A stretch of 19,331 nt of DNA from BOG-1184 sp049514575 (GCA_049514575.1 JBEKUX010000056.1:1-19331); one strand, 5' to 3'. Shown: positions 7,669-16,064, counted from the first letter of the stretch. Numbers and translations are program-made. Notes: generated by a model from the letters alone, not told the origin.

Positions 7669-9073
7669 TTTTTCAAAAGGGACAGTCCTTGTCATCGGCG
7701 ACATCATGCTTGACCGGTACTACTTCGGCACGGTCAGCAGGATTTCACCCGAGGCTCCGGTGCCGGTGGTCAGGGTCTCCAGGATTTCCGATACGCTTGG
7801 CGGCGCGGGAAACGTCGCCCATAACTGTTCCTGTCTGGAGGCTCCGGTCACCGTCATCGGGAGAATTGGCAACGATGAAAACGGAGCGATTGTCCGCACA
7901 ATGGCTCTTCGGAACCGAATACGTCTGATCGCATTCCCCGCGGGCCGCCAGACCATCACTAAAACGCGCGTCATCGGCGACCGCCAGCAGATCGTGCGCA
8001 TTGATTTTGAAGAAGATCTCCGCAAGCCTGCTGCCATCAGGCAACAGGCAACGCTAAAAAAAGCGGTCGCACAACAATGCAAAAAGGCAAAGGCCGTGAT
8101 CCTCTCCGATTACCTCAAAGGTTTCTGTTCCCCGGAACTTTGCTCATTCGTCATTCGTGAGGCACGCAGGAAAAACATACCTGTCATTGTGGACCCTAAG
8201 GGACACCAGTGGGAAAAATACCGCGGTGCAACCGTAGTTACGCCCAACGTCAAAGAGCTTTCGGAGATCGCCGGAAGACCCATAAAAAATGAGGATAATG
8301 AAATTGCGGCGTACGCGCGGAAGGTGCGCTCACGGTACGGCTTTTGCGCGCTGCTTGTCACACGGTCGGAGAAGGGCATGACGCTGGTCGATGAAAACGG
8401 CGTGGAACACTTCCCTACCGAAGCCCGCGAGGTCTTCGATGTTTCGGGCGCCGGCGACACCGTAGTGGCCTCACTTGCCGTATGTTTTGCCAGCGGTTAT
8501 CCGCTGCATGAAGCCGTGACCATTGCCAACAAGGCGGCCGGCGTGGTGGTCGGCAAGATCGGCACGGTCCCGATCGAGCTCGGCGAACTCCGGGCGGCAC
8601 TAGACAAAGACCATAACCCCAAACTGCTTGATACCCGCGCACTCCTTCGGCGGTGTGCAGACGAACGGCAGCGCGGCAGAACAATCGTGTTTACCAACGG
8701 CTGCTTCGATATTCTGCACCGGGGCCACGTGCATCTTCTCGAAGAGGCGAAAAAACGCGGCGATATTCTGGTGGTCGCCCTGAACAGCGACCGGTCGGCA
8801 AAAGCAGTCAAGGGAACCACGTTCCCCATTAATGCCGAGTCCGACCGTGCGCACCTCATGGCTGCGGTCAGCGCTGTGGACTTTGTCACCATTTTCAATG
8901 AAAACACACCTGTCGGGCTCATCCGGCGGATCAGGCCAGACGTAATTGTAAAGGGTGAAAATTACCGGAAAGACCAGGTTGTGGGCATGGAATATGCGGG
9001 GAAAACAGTAATCATCCCGAACCTTATGGGGTATTCCACCAGGGAAATCACGAGGAAAATCTGCGGTAGATAA
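7658..9073 (+). CDS. hldE: Bifunctional heptose 7-phosphate kinase / heptose 1-phosphate adenylyltransferase
   Basis: Supplies two steps of ADP-heptose synthesis: 1-phosphorylation of heptose 7-phosphate and, after a separate phosphatase step, adenylylation of heptose 1-phosphate. The N-terminal PfkB/ribokinase-type domain shows GDIMLDRY (14-21), LGGAGNVAHN (47-56) and the anion-hole signature DVSGAGDTVVASLA (261-274). The C-terminal cytidylyltransferase-like domain starts near residue 340 with FTNGCFDILHRGHVHLL (345-361, the HxGH motif) and ends in VKGENY...GYSTREITRKI. The 471 residues match fused HldE. The segment before GYST is a little shorter than in Escherichia coli and lacks its GGEV stretch. 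The start ATG lies inside the end of gmhA, which suggests coupled translation. The matching phosphatase gene gmhB is not in this window. Confidence 0.95.
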   Translation: MRVDFSKGTVLVIGDIMLDRYYFGTVSRISPEAPVPVVRVSRISDTLGGAGNVAHNCSCLEAPVTVIGRIGNDENGAIVRTMALRNRIRLIAFPAGRQTITKTRVIGDRQQIVRIDFEEDLRKPAAIRQQATLKKAVAQQCKKAKAVILSDYLKGFCSPELCSFVIREARRKNIPVIVDPKGHQWEKYRGATVVTPNVKELSEIAGRPIKNEDNEIAAYARKVRSRYGFCALLVTRSEKGMTLVDENGVEHFPTEAREVFDVSGAGDTVVASLAVCFASGYPLHEAVTIANKAAGVVVGKIGTVPIELGELRAALDKDHNPKLLDTRALLRRCADERQRGRTIVFTNGCFDILHRGHVHLLEEAKKRGDILVVALNSDRSAKAVKGTTFPINAESDRAHLMAAVSAVDFVTIFNENTPVGLIRRIRPDVIVKGENYRKDQVVGMEYAGKTVIIPNLMGYSTREITRKICGR

Positions 9074-9084
9074 GGGAAACTATT

Positions 9085-9543
9085 ATGAATCAGAACGCGC
9101 CTTCGTCAGCAATTGTCATCGGCAGCGATCATGCCGGCTGGGAGCTCAAAGAGGCGGTCAAGGAATACCTCATAAGTAAAAATATCGCCGTTAAAGACCT
9201 GAGCGAACCGAAGCTTGATCCGCAAGATGACTATCCAAAATATGCCTTCAGGGTCGCACAGCAGGTGGCATCAGGGAAATTCGAGCAGGGGATCGCGATG
9301 TGCGGGACCGGCATCGGCGCTTCGATCGCCGCCAACCGTGTGCGGGGTGCACGGGCTGCGCTGTGCCTGACGCCCGAAATGGCGCGTATGGCAAAGCGGC
9401 ACAACAATGCCAATGTTCTGGTTCTTGGCGGCAGGATCACCCAGCCCAGAGAGGCGTCCATGATAATCGAAGCCTGGATGTCCGCAAAATTCGAGGGCGG
9501 TCGGCATATGCGGCGCGTTGAGCTTCTGGACAGTATGGAGTGA
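9085..9543 (+). CDS. rpiB: Ribose 5-phosphate isomerase B
   Basis: Interconverts ribose 5-phosphate and ribulose 5-phosphate in the pentose phosphate pathway. Family landmarks are complete: GSDHAGWELK near residues 13-22, the catalytic-type Cys73 in MCGTGIGASIAANR (72-85), KRHNNANVLVLGGR (104-117) and the end block KFEGGRHMRRV (135-145). Length is 152 residues, as expected. AGGGA lies 7 nt before the ATG. It starts 11 bp after hldE, so it belongs to the heptose operon. A reasonable inference is that it helps keep the pentose phosphate pool that transketolase uses to make sedoheptulose 7-phosphate, the GmhA substrate. A sugar-phosphate isomerase of the same fold with another substrate is the main alternative. 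Confidence 0.93.
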   Translation: MNQNAPSSAIVIGSDHAGWELKEAVKEYLISKNIAVKDLSEPKLDPQDDYPKYAFRVAQQVASGKFEQGIAMCGTGIGASIAANRVRGARAALCLTPEMARMAKRHNNANVLVLGGRITQPREASMIIEAWMSAKFEGGRHMRRVELLDSME

Positions 9544-9546
9544 TTG

Positions 9547-10008
9547 ATGGCAGCCCGAAAAGGAAAAGAAATACGCTGTCAGAAACGTGCGTCGTGGGAC
9601 GAATATTTCATGCGGATCGCGATCCAGGCCGCGACCCGATCGACCTGTGACCGCAAGCACGTAGGAGCAGTGATCGTCCGCGATAAAACCATCCTTTCGA
9701 CCGGTTACAACGGCAGCATCCGCGGCATGCCCCACTGCGACGACGTGGGCCACATGCTGGAAAACGGCCACTGCGTTGCCACCGTGCATGCGGAGGCGAA
9801 CGCGATAATCCAGGCCGCGAAACACGGCACCGCGATCAACGGCGCCGACATCTATATCACGGCCTCGCCCTGCTGGAACTGCTTCAAGCTCGTGGCGAAC
9901 AGCGGGATAAAACGCATCTTTTATCTTGAATTTTACCGCGATGCAAGAATCCTGAAGGTGGCCCACCAAGCGGGAATTGAATTAAAGCATGTGGAATTGA
10001 ACGAATAA
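9547..10008 (+). CDS. dCMP deaminase-like (ComEB-type) zinc deaminase
   Basis: Cytidine/deoxycytidylate deaminase family protein, most likely deaminating dCMP to dUMP for dTMP synthesis. The zinc site is clear: HAE at residues 81-83 within TVHAEANAI, and PCWNC at 108-112 (SPCxxCFK in relatives). RSTCDRKHVGAVIV (31-44) and GYNGSIRGMPHCDD (53-66) are typical of dCMP deaminases rather than of cytidine or tRNA-adenosine deaminases. Length is 153 residues from the ATG at 9547, which has GGAG 6 nt upstream; a TTG directly before it is in frame but less likely. It starts 3 bp after the rpiB stop, as the last gene of the operon. Its link to heptose synthesis is not obvious and may only reflect shared growth-related expression. 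Confidence 0.9.
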   Translation: MAARKGKEIRCQKRASWDEYFMRIAIQAATRSTCDRKHVGAVIVRDKTILSTGYNGSIRGMPHCDDVGHMLENGHCVATVHAEANAIIQAAKHGTAINGADIYITASPCWNCFKLVANSGIKRIFYLEFYRDARILKVAHQAGIELKHVELNE

Positions 10009-10068
10009 TCCAGCGACTTCAAAATTCCAGAATGATATGTACAAGCGACCAGATTTCGAACAGAACCT

Positions 10069-11898
10069 TCATCTCGTCATCCAGACCTGTCGCAAGGCAA
10101 GCGCTTGGGGGCTTGCATCTTTATTGACCGAAAAAACATGGCGGAGATAGGAAGGAACCGTCTTGGCATGGACGACCGTATCTTTACAATTGCGCCGGAC
10201 AGTGGCTGTATACGACGTCCCTGGTGATGTAAAAAAAAGTCGTTTTACAAGTTCGGGATCAGTATTATGCAATATAAAATCCTCACCATCAACGGTGAGA
10301 AGAGTGTCGTACGGTTTAAACCCAGAAGATTGGTTTTCATTGAAAACGCCTCTAATTATTAACCTGCCGGAAACTTCATCATTGTAAGGGAAAAATCCAA
10401 AATCAGATTTCAACCGCGGATGCTGTTCCTTGGAAATGTAGTTGATTCCCAGCCGCCCGAACTCCTCTCTGGTTGGCAGTGGGTTGTTCGTTTGAAGGTA
10501 ATGCACTAAAAATTCTTTCACCTCTGTATGACTTAATGACGCAATGATTTGAAATAGGCTATCGGATTCGAATGGTCGCCCCGGAGGATACTTCTCCTTC
10601 ATTTTCCGCAAAACATCCATGAGGGTCACCTGTCCGGCAGTTTTATTGATTATGTGAACATCAAGCAGTGCGCCGAAAACCAAACCTCTCCGGTAAATAT
10701 CCTGCATCATATCGTGATAATCAAGCGTTTTCCTACTGCAATCAATAATATTCAGCGAATCGATTTTAGTATCACCGGTAATTAAAGAATACGATAAAAC
10801 ATTAAGAAATTTTTCAACAGATATCCTATGATTTACAAGCAACATTTTGAATGTTGCCCATTGGGCAAGCCCCTCATAAAACCAGAGATGGGTCACCGGA
10901 TGTTTGCCGGTATATCTATTCTCATAAATCTCAGTGCTTTGCAGTGACAAGGGGCTTAAAACATGGAAAAGCTCATGCCGTGCAAATAGTTCCATCATTT
11001 CTTTTATACTAGATTTTTTCTGTCCACCGAATCCATAAATTGACGAACACAGATGTTCATGAGCACCTATATGACGGATATTGTCATTAATGATATTTAC
11101 TAAAAAGGTATAATTATCAACAGGAAATCCTCCTAAAAAACAGTCTACGTCTTTCACCGCATCCTTTAAAATGCCTTTTAAATTCCGTGCTCTGACCTTC
11201 CCGTTCTCACTATGTGTATAAATAAAATATCGTTTGTTGTTATGTTCGAATGCCGCGTATGAAAGATTTCCCAATAAAATAGGACTGTCGAGCAATTCAA
11301 AGATATTGTTGGCATATAAATTTCGGTTCGAGTCCTGCGGTAGAGCGGTACCGATGGACCAATCGCCGGGAATTTTCAGCAGTATCCTGAGCGGTTTGTC
11401 AATTATATTGGGTAAAAAACCGAATACCCCATACGGGTTTATTTGGAAGAAATCAGCGTTGAAGTATGTTCCTGCGAAAAGCATTATCGAGTCTATTGTA
11501 GAGTTGAATGTCGGAATAACCTCATAAGAGATATGGTCAATCGGTTTTGCCATATCCAATATAAAGCACGAAGAATCAACGAATGTCCACGGTATCGTGT
11601 CTCCTTTTTTCCCAACAAAAACCAGATTCCGTATAAATTTTGCATAGTATCGAATTTCGTATGAACCCGGTACTTGACTAGCAAAATAAAAGCTATCGCA
11701 AGGTGGAGCATCTGCAGGTAAATAGAGCGTAACATTCAGCCGGCATTTGTCCGCCGTTGACACGGGGGTAATTTGGTAGTCTAAATAATAGCCTCTCGAA
11801 TTAGGTGATAAAAACGACCGCAGCAGCGGAGGTGAACAAAAACAAAGCAGACCGACGCCTAAAATACATATAGCCAGCTGAAATCGAACCCTTCTCAT
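10069..11898 (-). CDS. M61-like metallopeptidase with C-terminal PDZ-like domain, probably exported
   Basis: Predicted zinc peptidase. Residues 1-26 form a basic-hydrophobic signal or anchor segment; a Cys at 21 lacks a proper lipobox, so lipoprotein status is open. The N-terminal beta-rich part has VPGSYEIRYYAKF (76-88), matching the PGSY-R motif of M61 (glycyl aminopeptidase-like) proteins. The catalytic part has GAHEHLCSS (278-286), HELFH (308-312, the HExxH zinc motif) and LWFYEGLAQW (338-347), whose Glu342 would be the third ligand. Residues about 505-580, including GFKPYDTLLTVDGEDF, look like a PDZ domain. Total 609 residues, the usual architecture. It lies 57 bp downstream of clpV on the same strand, with no obvious terminator between. 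It is visibly AT-richer than all neighbours, which may mean separate origin or relaxed constraint. The substrate is unknown. Confidence 0.78.
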   Translation of the reverse strand: MRRVRFQLAICILGVGLLCFCSPPLLRSFLSPNSRGYYLDYQITPVSTADKCRLNVTLYLPADAPPCDSFYFASQVPGSYEIRYYAKFIRNLVFVGKKGDTIPWTFVDSSCFILDMAKPIDHISYEVIPTFNSTIDSIMLFAGTYFNADFFQINPYGVFGFLPNIIDKPLRILLKIPGDWSIGTALPQDSNRNLYANNIFELLDSPILLGNLSYAAFEHNNKRYFIYTHSENGKVRARNLKGILKDAVKDVDCFLGGFPVDNYTFLVNIINDNIRHIGAHEHLCSSIYGFGGQKKSSIKEMMELFARHELFHVLSPLSLQSTEIYENRYTGKHPVTHLWFYEGLAQWATFKMLLVNHRISVEKFLNVLSYSLITGDTKIDSLNIIDCSRKTLDYHDMMQDIYRRGLVFGALLDVHIINKTAGQVTLMDVLRKMKEKYPPGRPFESDSLFQIIASLSHTEVKEFLVHYLQTNNPLPTREEFGRLGINYISKEQHPRLKSDFGFFPYNDEVSGRLIIRGVFNENQSSGFKPYDTLLTVDGEDFILHNTDPELVKRLFFTSPGTSYTATVRRNCKDTVVHAKTVPSYLRHVFSVNKDASPQALALRQVWMTR

Positions 11899-11955
11899 AA
11901 ACTACCGCCAGATAAAACATGCCATTTGAGAGTTGCCACAAATAAACCAGTGTAA

Positions 11956-14679
11956 TTATTTTTTTTTCTTTCCCTTTGCGTCTTTGCCCCTTTGTGCTTC
12001 TGCACCTTTTCCTTCCATTTTTTCTATATCCCCCTCTTCCGCAAAAACAATCTCAAAATCGTCACCTTCGGCCGCGCTGATGTGCACACGAGTATACTTT
12101 TTGCCCTCCTCGCCCAGGTGGGAAAGCAGTTGCCGCGACATGCCGGGCAAAATCGACTGGTCGATGATCGCCTGTGCTGCGCGCGCGCCGGTCTCGCCCG
12201 AACTGCACGCGTCGACGATCTGCTCCACAAGCGAGGGCGAGCAGCTGAACGCCAGCTTGTGCACATCGTGCATCCGGCGCGCGATCTTGTCAAGCTTGAG
12301 CGCCACGATGTCCGACAAGGCCTCTTTCGAGAGCGGCCTGAACGGTACCACGGTGCAGCGGCCGACCAGCGCAGGCTGGAAGTGCGCGATGAGCGCCGGT
12401 TTCACCGCATCCAGAAGTTCCTTGTCCGAAGGAGGCCTTTCGGCGGCGCACTGCTCGACGATGACCTCGGACGCGAGGTTCGAGGTCATGACGATCACGG
12501 TGTTGCGGAAATTGATCTCCCTTCCCTCTCCGTCGCGCATGAACCCCTTGTCGAACACCTGGTAGAACAGGTTCATGACTTCGAGGTGCGCCTTCTCCAC
12601 TTCGTCAAGTAATACCACCGAATACGGCTTCTGTCGCACCGCCTCGGTGAGCACGCCGCCTTCGCCGTACCCAATGTAACCCGGCGGCGACCCTTTGAGC
12701 TGTGATACGGTGTGTTTTTCCTGGTACTCCGACATATTGATGACGGTCAGGAAGCGGTCTGAGCCGAAGAGCTCGTCCGCGAGCGCGAGCGCGAGCTCGG
12801 TCTTGCCCACGCCCGAAGGCCCGGTGAAGAAAAACACGCCTAAAGGCGCGTCCGGGTTGGTCATGCCGGTCTTGGCCGACCGGATTGCATCACAGAGCGT
12901 CTGCACTGCATACTCCTGTCCGATCACCCGCTGCCCGAGCTTCTCCTCGAGCGATAAAAGCGTTGCCGCTTCGTCTTTCATCATGGAACCAACCGGGATG
13001 CCGGTCCAGTCCGCGATCACCTGCCCGCACACGGGCGCCGACACATGCGAAAACACCATGGGTGTTTCACCCTGCACTTCGGTAAGTTTTTTGAGCGCCT
13101 CATCGTTCGCTTTTTCCAAATCTTCAATTGCAGCCTTACCCTCGTTCTTCTCCCGGGCGCCCTTTAGTTTGCCGCGCGTTTCCACCACCACCTTTGCCAG
13201 TTCTTTTTCTTTGCCCCATTTTTCGGCCAGAGCCGCGATCTCCTTTTCAAGCGCGGCGATCGAGGCGGTACAGGCCGAGGTCTCCTCTGCATCGGCAGCG
13301 ATGCCGACCGACCGGTCCTTTTCGAGCGCAGCGAGCCGCGCCCTGACGTTCGTCAGCTCGCGTTCTTTTGCGTCAAGGGAGGTCGGCTTGACGCTCTGGC
13401 TCATTTTGACGCGGGTGCTGGCGGTGTCCAGTACGTCGACCGCCTTGTCCGGAAGCTGCCTGCCGGAAATGTAGCGGTGCGAATAGGTGACGGCCGCCTT
13501 GATGCCGTCGTAGGTTATGGTCACGCCGTGGTGCTTTTCGTAACTCGCGGCCACGCCGCGCAGCATTACGGCGCACTTTTCCTCGTCCGGCTCCTCAACT
13601 TTGACAAGCTGGAACCGCCGCGCAAGCGCCGGATCTTTCTCAAAATATTTCCGGTATTCAGCCCAGGTGGTGGCGGCCATTGTGCGCAGCTCGCCCCGAG
13701 CGAGTGCGGGCTTAAGCAGGTTTGCCGCGTCGTTCTGGCCGGCCGCACCGCCGGCGCCGATGAGCGTATGCGCTTCGTCGATAAAAAGAATGGTCGACTT
13801 CGCGCTGCCCTTGATGGCATCGATAACGCTCTTGAGCCGTTTTTCGAACTCACCCTTGACGCTTGCGCCTGCCTGCAGGAGGCCGAGGTCAAGCCCCCAG
13901 AGGTCGACGTCTTTCAGGTGGTCAGGCACGTCGCCTGCCGCTATGCGGAGCGCAAGCCCTTCCACGATAGCGGTCTTTCCTACGCCCGCCTCACCGACGA
14001 GAATAGGGTTGTTCTTCCGTCGCCTGCTTAAAATATCGAGCGCGTTACGGATCTCGTCGTCACGGCCGAGTATCGGATCGATTTTCCCTGCCTTCGCATC
14101 ATCGGTAAAATTGGTGCAGTATTTCCGCAGGATGTCGGTGGACGCTTCGGGCGTCATTGCCGCCGAAGGGGTCTTTGTTCCGGTCTCACCAGAGGATATT
14201 GGCACTGCCTCCTGTGAAGAGGCAGTGATTTTATTGAACTCGGCCTTGAGAACGTCAATATTAATTTGCCGCATATGGTCGATATACTGGCCGGTGCCGT
14301 AACGGGACTTTTCAAACGCTGCGATGAAGAGCGTGCCTGAGGTGATCTTTTCGAGTCCGAATACAAGCGATGCCAGCGACCATGCCTCTTCGAACGCCTC
14401 GATAAGGGGCGGCGCAAATGCCGGTTTGCCAGTATTCCCGGTCCGCAGGTTCTCAAGCTCTGCGGTAAGCGCTTTGCGCAAACCGGAGGTGTCTACCTCA
14501 AACCTCCGCATGATAAGCGGTATATCGCTCTCCGGCTCATCAAGGAATTCGATAAACAAATGCTCCCACCGTACTTCGTAGTGGCCCCTGTTCACGCAGC
14601 TGCCGACCGCCCGTTCAAGCGTTCTGACACACAACGGATCGAGCTTTTCGAGAAGGATGCGGATGTCTTTGACAATCAT
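11956..14679 (-). CDS. clpV: Type VI secretion AAA+ ATPase ClpV (TssH)
   Basis: Hexameric AAA+ unfoldase that disassembles contracted T6SS sheaths (TssB/TssC) in the cytoplasm. The N-domain (1-150) includes LCVRTLERAVGSCVNRGHYE (16-35), matching the ClpV sheath-binding N-domain rather than ClpB. D1: Walker A GEAGVGKT (229-236), Walker B ILFIDEAH (297-304), then IGAGGAAGQNDAANLLKPAL and ATTWAEYRKYFEKDPALARR, both distinctive of ClpV. A coiled-coil middle region spans about 430-540. D2: Walker A GPSGVGKT (620-627), pore loop GYIGYGEGG (667-675), Walker B VVLLDE (688-693) and sensor-2 GAR (831-833). 907 residues, full length. AAGGAG sits 8 nt before the ATG. The C-terminal 20 residues are a Gly/Lys-rich tail from a repetitive sequence. 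No other T6SS gene is present in the window. Confidence 0.93.
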   Translation of the reverse strand: MIVKDIRILLEKLDPLCVRTLERAVGSCVNRGHYEVRWEHLFIEFLDEPESDIPLIMRRFEVDTSGLRKALTAELENLRTGNTGKPAFAPPLIEAFEEAWSLASLVFGLEKITSGTLFIAAFEKSRYGTGQYIDHMRQINIDVLKAEFNKITASSQEAVPISSGETGTKTPSAAMTPEASTDILRKYCTNFTDDAKAGKIDPILGRDDEIRNALDILSRRRKNNPILVGEAGVGKTAIVEGLALRIAAGDVPDHLKDVDLWGLDLGLLQAGASVKGEFEKRLKSVIDAIKGSAKSTILFIDEAHTLIGAGGAAGQNDAANLLKPALARGELRTMAATTWAEYRKYFEKDPALARRFQLVKVEEPDEEKCAVMLRGVAASYEKHHGVTITYDGIKAAVTYSHRYISGRQLPDKAVDVLDTASTRVKMSQSVKPTSLDAKERELTNVRARLAALEKDRSVGIAADAEETSACTASIAALEKEIAALAEKWGKEKELAKVVVETRGKLKGAREKNEGKAAIEDLEKANDEALKKLTEVQGETPMVFSHVSAPVCGQVIADWTGIPVGSMMKDEAATLLSLEEKLGQRVIGQEYAVQTLCDAIRSAKTGMTNPDAPLGVFFFTGPSGVGKTELALALADELFGSDRFLTVINMSEYQEKHTVSQLKGSPPGYIGYGEGGVLTEAVRQKPYSVVLLDEVEKAHLEVMNLFYQVFDKGFMRDGEGREINFRNTVIVMTSNLASEVIVEQCAAERPPSDKELLDAVKPALIAHFQPALVGRCTVVPFRPLSKEALSDIVALKLDKIARRMHDVHKLAFSCSPSLVEQIVDACSSGETGARAAQAIIDQSILPGMSRQLLSHLGEEGKKYTRVHISAAEGDDFEIVFAEEGDIEKMEGKGAEAQRGKDAKGKKKK
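11959..12002. repeat. CTTTG-type low-complexity tract ending clpV
   Basis: On the plus strand a 9-T run is followed by CTTTCCC and three CTTTG units (CTTTGCG, CTTTGCC, CTTTGTG). On the coding strand it specifies the AEAQRGKDAKGKKKK end of ClpV. Similar CTTTG-repeat tracts are familiar as dispersed intergenic sequence in many bacterial genomes, so the gene may have read into one. The homopolymer run is prone to length changes. Confidence 0.45.
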
Positions 14680-14707
14680 GATTCAAGCTCCTTAAGAAAT
14701 AATTTTA

Positions 14708-14940
14708 AAATTTTTCTTTGGCTAAAGGCACCTGTCTGGGTAGGGGGTGGGCAGCATTGTGCTGAAACAGGCTTCGTTTTACCCCCACCCTCAAATTCTG
14801 TGCCGTTGAAATTGAAAAAGGATCTTCTAATTTTTATTTAACCGGAATGATGCTTGCGGGTGCGGGTAAAGGATGCTTTAAATCTGTACAGACGGTGCCC
14901 ACCCGCCACCCCGAATAAAGTCTTTAGCAAAAAAAATTAA
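14708..14940. repeat. Hairpin-rich intergenic repeat, copy 2, with inverted ends
   Basis: This fills most of the 386-bp gene-free gap between clpV and galE. The left end (TTTGGCTAAAGGCACCTGT, then GGGTAGGGGGTGGG, later TTTTACCCCCACCCTC) matches blocks at 3652-3830 in order. The G-rich (14738-14748) and C-rich (14781-14790) blocks can form a 10-bp stem with one bulge, enclosing CAGCA-TTG-TGCTG. A second stem GCGGGTG/CACCCGC (14856-14862/14900-14906) follows. The right end, read on the minus strand, is TTTTTTTTGCTAAAG, an inverted version of the left end. The whole could be a MITE-like non-coding element. Confidence 0.55.
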
Positions 14941-15005
14941 TTATTGTTATTTATTAGGAAAATACTCAATTGAACCACAGATTCCAATCGTGCGTAGTTT
15001 CTGAC

Positions 15006-15033
15006 TTTAAACAACGTCTCCTAAGGCTATAAC
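15006..15033 (+). promoter_or_regulatory. Possible sigma70-type promoter for galE
   Basis: TTTAAA (15006-15011) and TATAAC (15028-15033) are spaced 16 bp apart, 33 bp before the galE ATG. The -35 matches consensus at four of six positions and the -10 at five of six. It is plausible in an AT-rich stretch but could be chance. The rest of 14941-15065 shows nothing else I can name. Confidence 0.25.
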
Positions 15034-15065
15034 TCCTGGCGATAATTTATTTTCAATATAAGTAT

Positions 15066-16064
15066 ATGCCAAAAGCACTTCCAGCCATTCTCGTCGTGGG
15101 CGGCGCCGGTTATATCGGCAGCCATATCTGCAAAGAACTGCATAGGTGCGGTTATATTCCAGTATGTTATGATAACCTGATTTACGGGCATACATGGGCG
15201 GTCAAATGGGGACCGTTTGAGAAGGGCGACATCAAAGACCAGGAGCGGCTCAATCAGGTTTTCGCGGCGCATCGCATAGAAGGCGTTATTCATCTGGCGG
15301 CCTTTGCTTACGTCGGCGAATCAGTCGTCGAGCCGGCAAAATATTACTCAAACAATGTCGCAGGAACGATCTCACTTCTGGACGCCATGAGGAACAACAA
15401 GGTAAAAAAAATAGTTTTCTCAAGCACCTGCGCGGTATATGGAATCCCTAACACCATACCAATCACTGAAAAGGAGCCGATGAATCCGGTGAACCCTTAC
15501 GGTGCGTCAAAAATGATGGTTGAACGGATACTGCGGGACTTTCATCATGCGTACGGTCTTGGATTTGTCGCATTGCGGTATTTCAACGCTGCGGGTGCTG
15601 ACCCGGAAGCAGAAATCGGCGAAGTACATAATCCGGAAACCCATCTTATTCCGCTCGCCCTCGATGTCGTGCTTGGCCGGCGCGAGGAGCTTGCAGTATT
15701 CGGCAACGGTTATCCGACACCTGATGGAACATGCATCAGGGACTATATCCATGTCACGGACCTTGCCAGGGCTCATGTGCTTTCCCTGAAACAGCTCGAA
15801 AATAAAGGGCCTGTCGGCCTTTCGGTTAACCTCGGCACTGGAAAAGGCACATCAGTTTTCGAAATTATTAATGCATGCAAAGAAATCAGCGGCAGAAAGG
15901 TCAACTACCGGATCGCTCCGGCCCGTGAAGGCGATCCTCCGGTGCTTGTCGCAGACCCGTCTCAAGCGATCAAACGACTCAACTGGAAAGCCGATTATGC
16001 GGATATACGCACGGTCATTCAACACGCCTGGGAATTCCAGAAAAAAGCTGATACGTTTGTTTAG
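15066..16064 (+). CDS. galE: UDP-glucose 4-epimerase
   Basis: Interconverts UDP-glucose and UDP-galactose (possibly also the N-acetyl forms) in the cytoplasm. Extended SDR fold: NAD-binding GGAGYIGSH (12-20), HLAAFAYVGESVVEP (76-90), FSSTCAVYG (118-126), the catalytic Tyr145/Lys149 in NPYGASKMMVE, RYFNAAGADP (171-180) and GTCIRDYIHVTDLARAH in the second half. The pattern HLAAF...FNAAGADP...RDYIHV is typical of GalE rather than of other epimerases. 332 residues, normal length. The ATG has no evident Shine-Dalgarno, unlike most neighbours. The sugar kinase gene starts 17 bp downstream, so the two are probably co-transcribed, and galE fits as the epimerase of the following kinase/nucleotidyltransferase set. 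Confidence 0.94.
   Translation: MPKALPAILVVGGAGYIGSHICKELHRCGYIPVCYDNLIYGHTWAVKWGPFEKGDIKDQERLNQVFAAHRIEGVIHLAAFAYVGESVVEPAKYYSNNVAGTISLLDAMRNNKVKKIVFSSTCAVYGIPNTIPITEKEPMNPVNPYGASKMMVERILRDFHHAYGLGFVALRYFNAAGADPEAEIGEVHNPETHLIPLALDVVLGRREELAVFGNGYPTPDGTCIRDYIHVTDLARAHVLSLKQLENKGPVGLSVNLGTGKGTSVFEIINACKEISGRKVNYRIAPAREGDPPVLVADPSQAIKRLNWKADYADIRTVIQHAWEFQKKADTFV

Noticed and set aside
12695..13474. 259-codon plus-strand frame, Ser/Ala-rich
   Set aside because: It is antisense to the conserved D1-D2 core of clpV, with low-complexity composition and no recognisable motif.
11956..14679. Calling the AAA+ protein ClpB or ClpA
   Set aside because: The AGASVKGEFEKRLKSVID, GAGGAAGQNDAANLLKPAL and ATTWAEYRKYFEKD blocks and the N-domain are those of ClpV.
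14941..15065. tRNA or small RNA gene before galE
   Set aside because: No cloverleaf arms or other recognisable RNA structure could be found by eye; only a weak promoter candidate remains.
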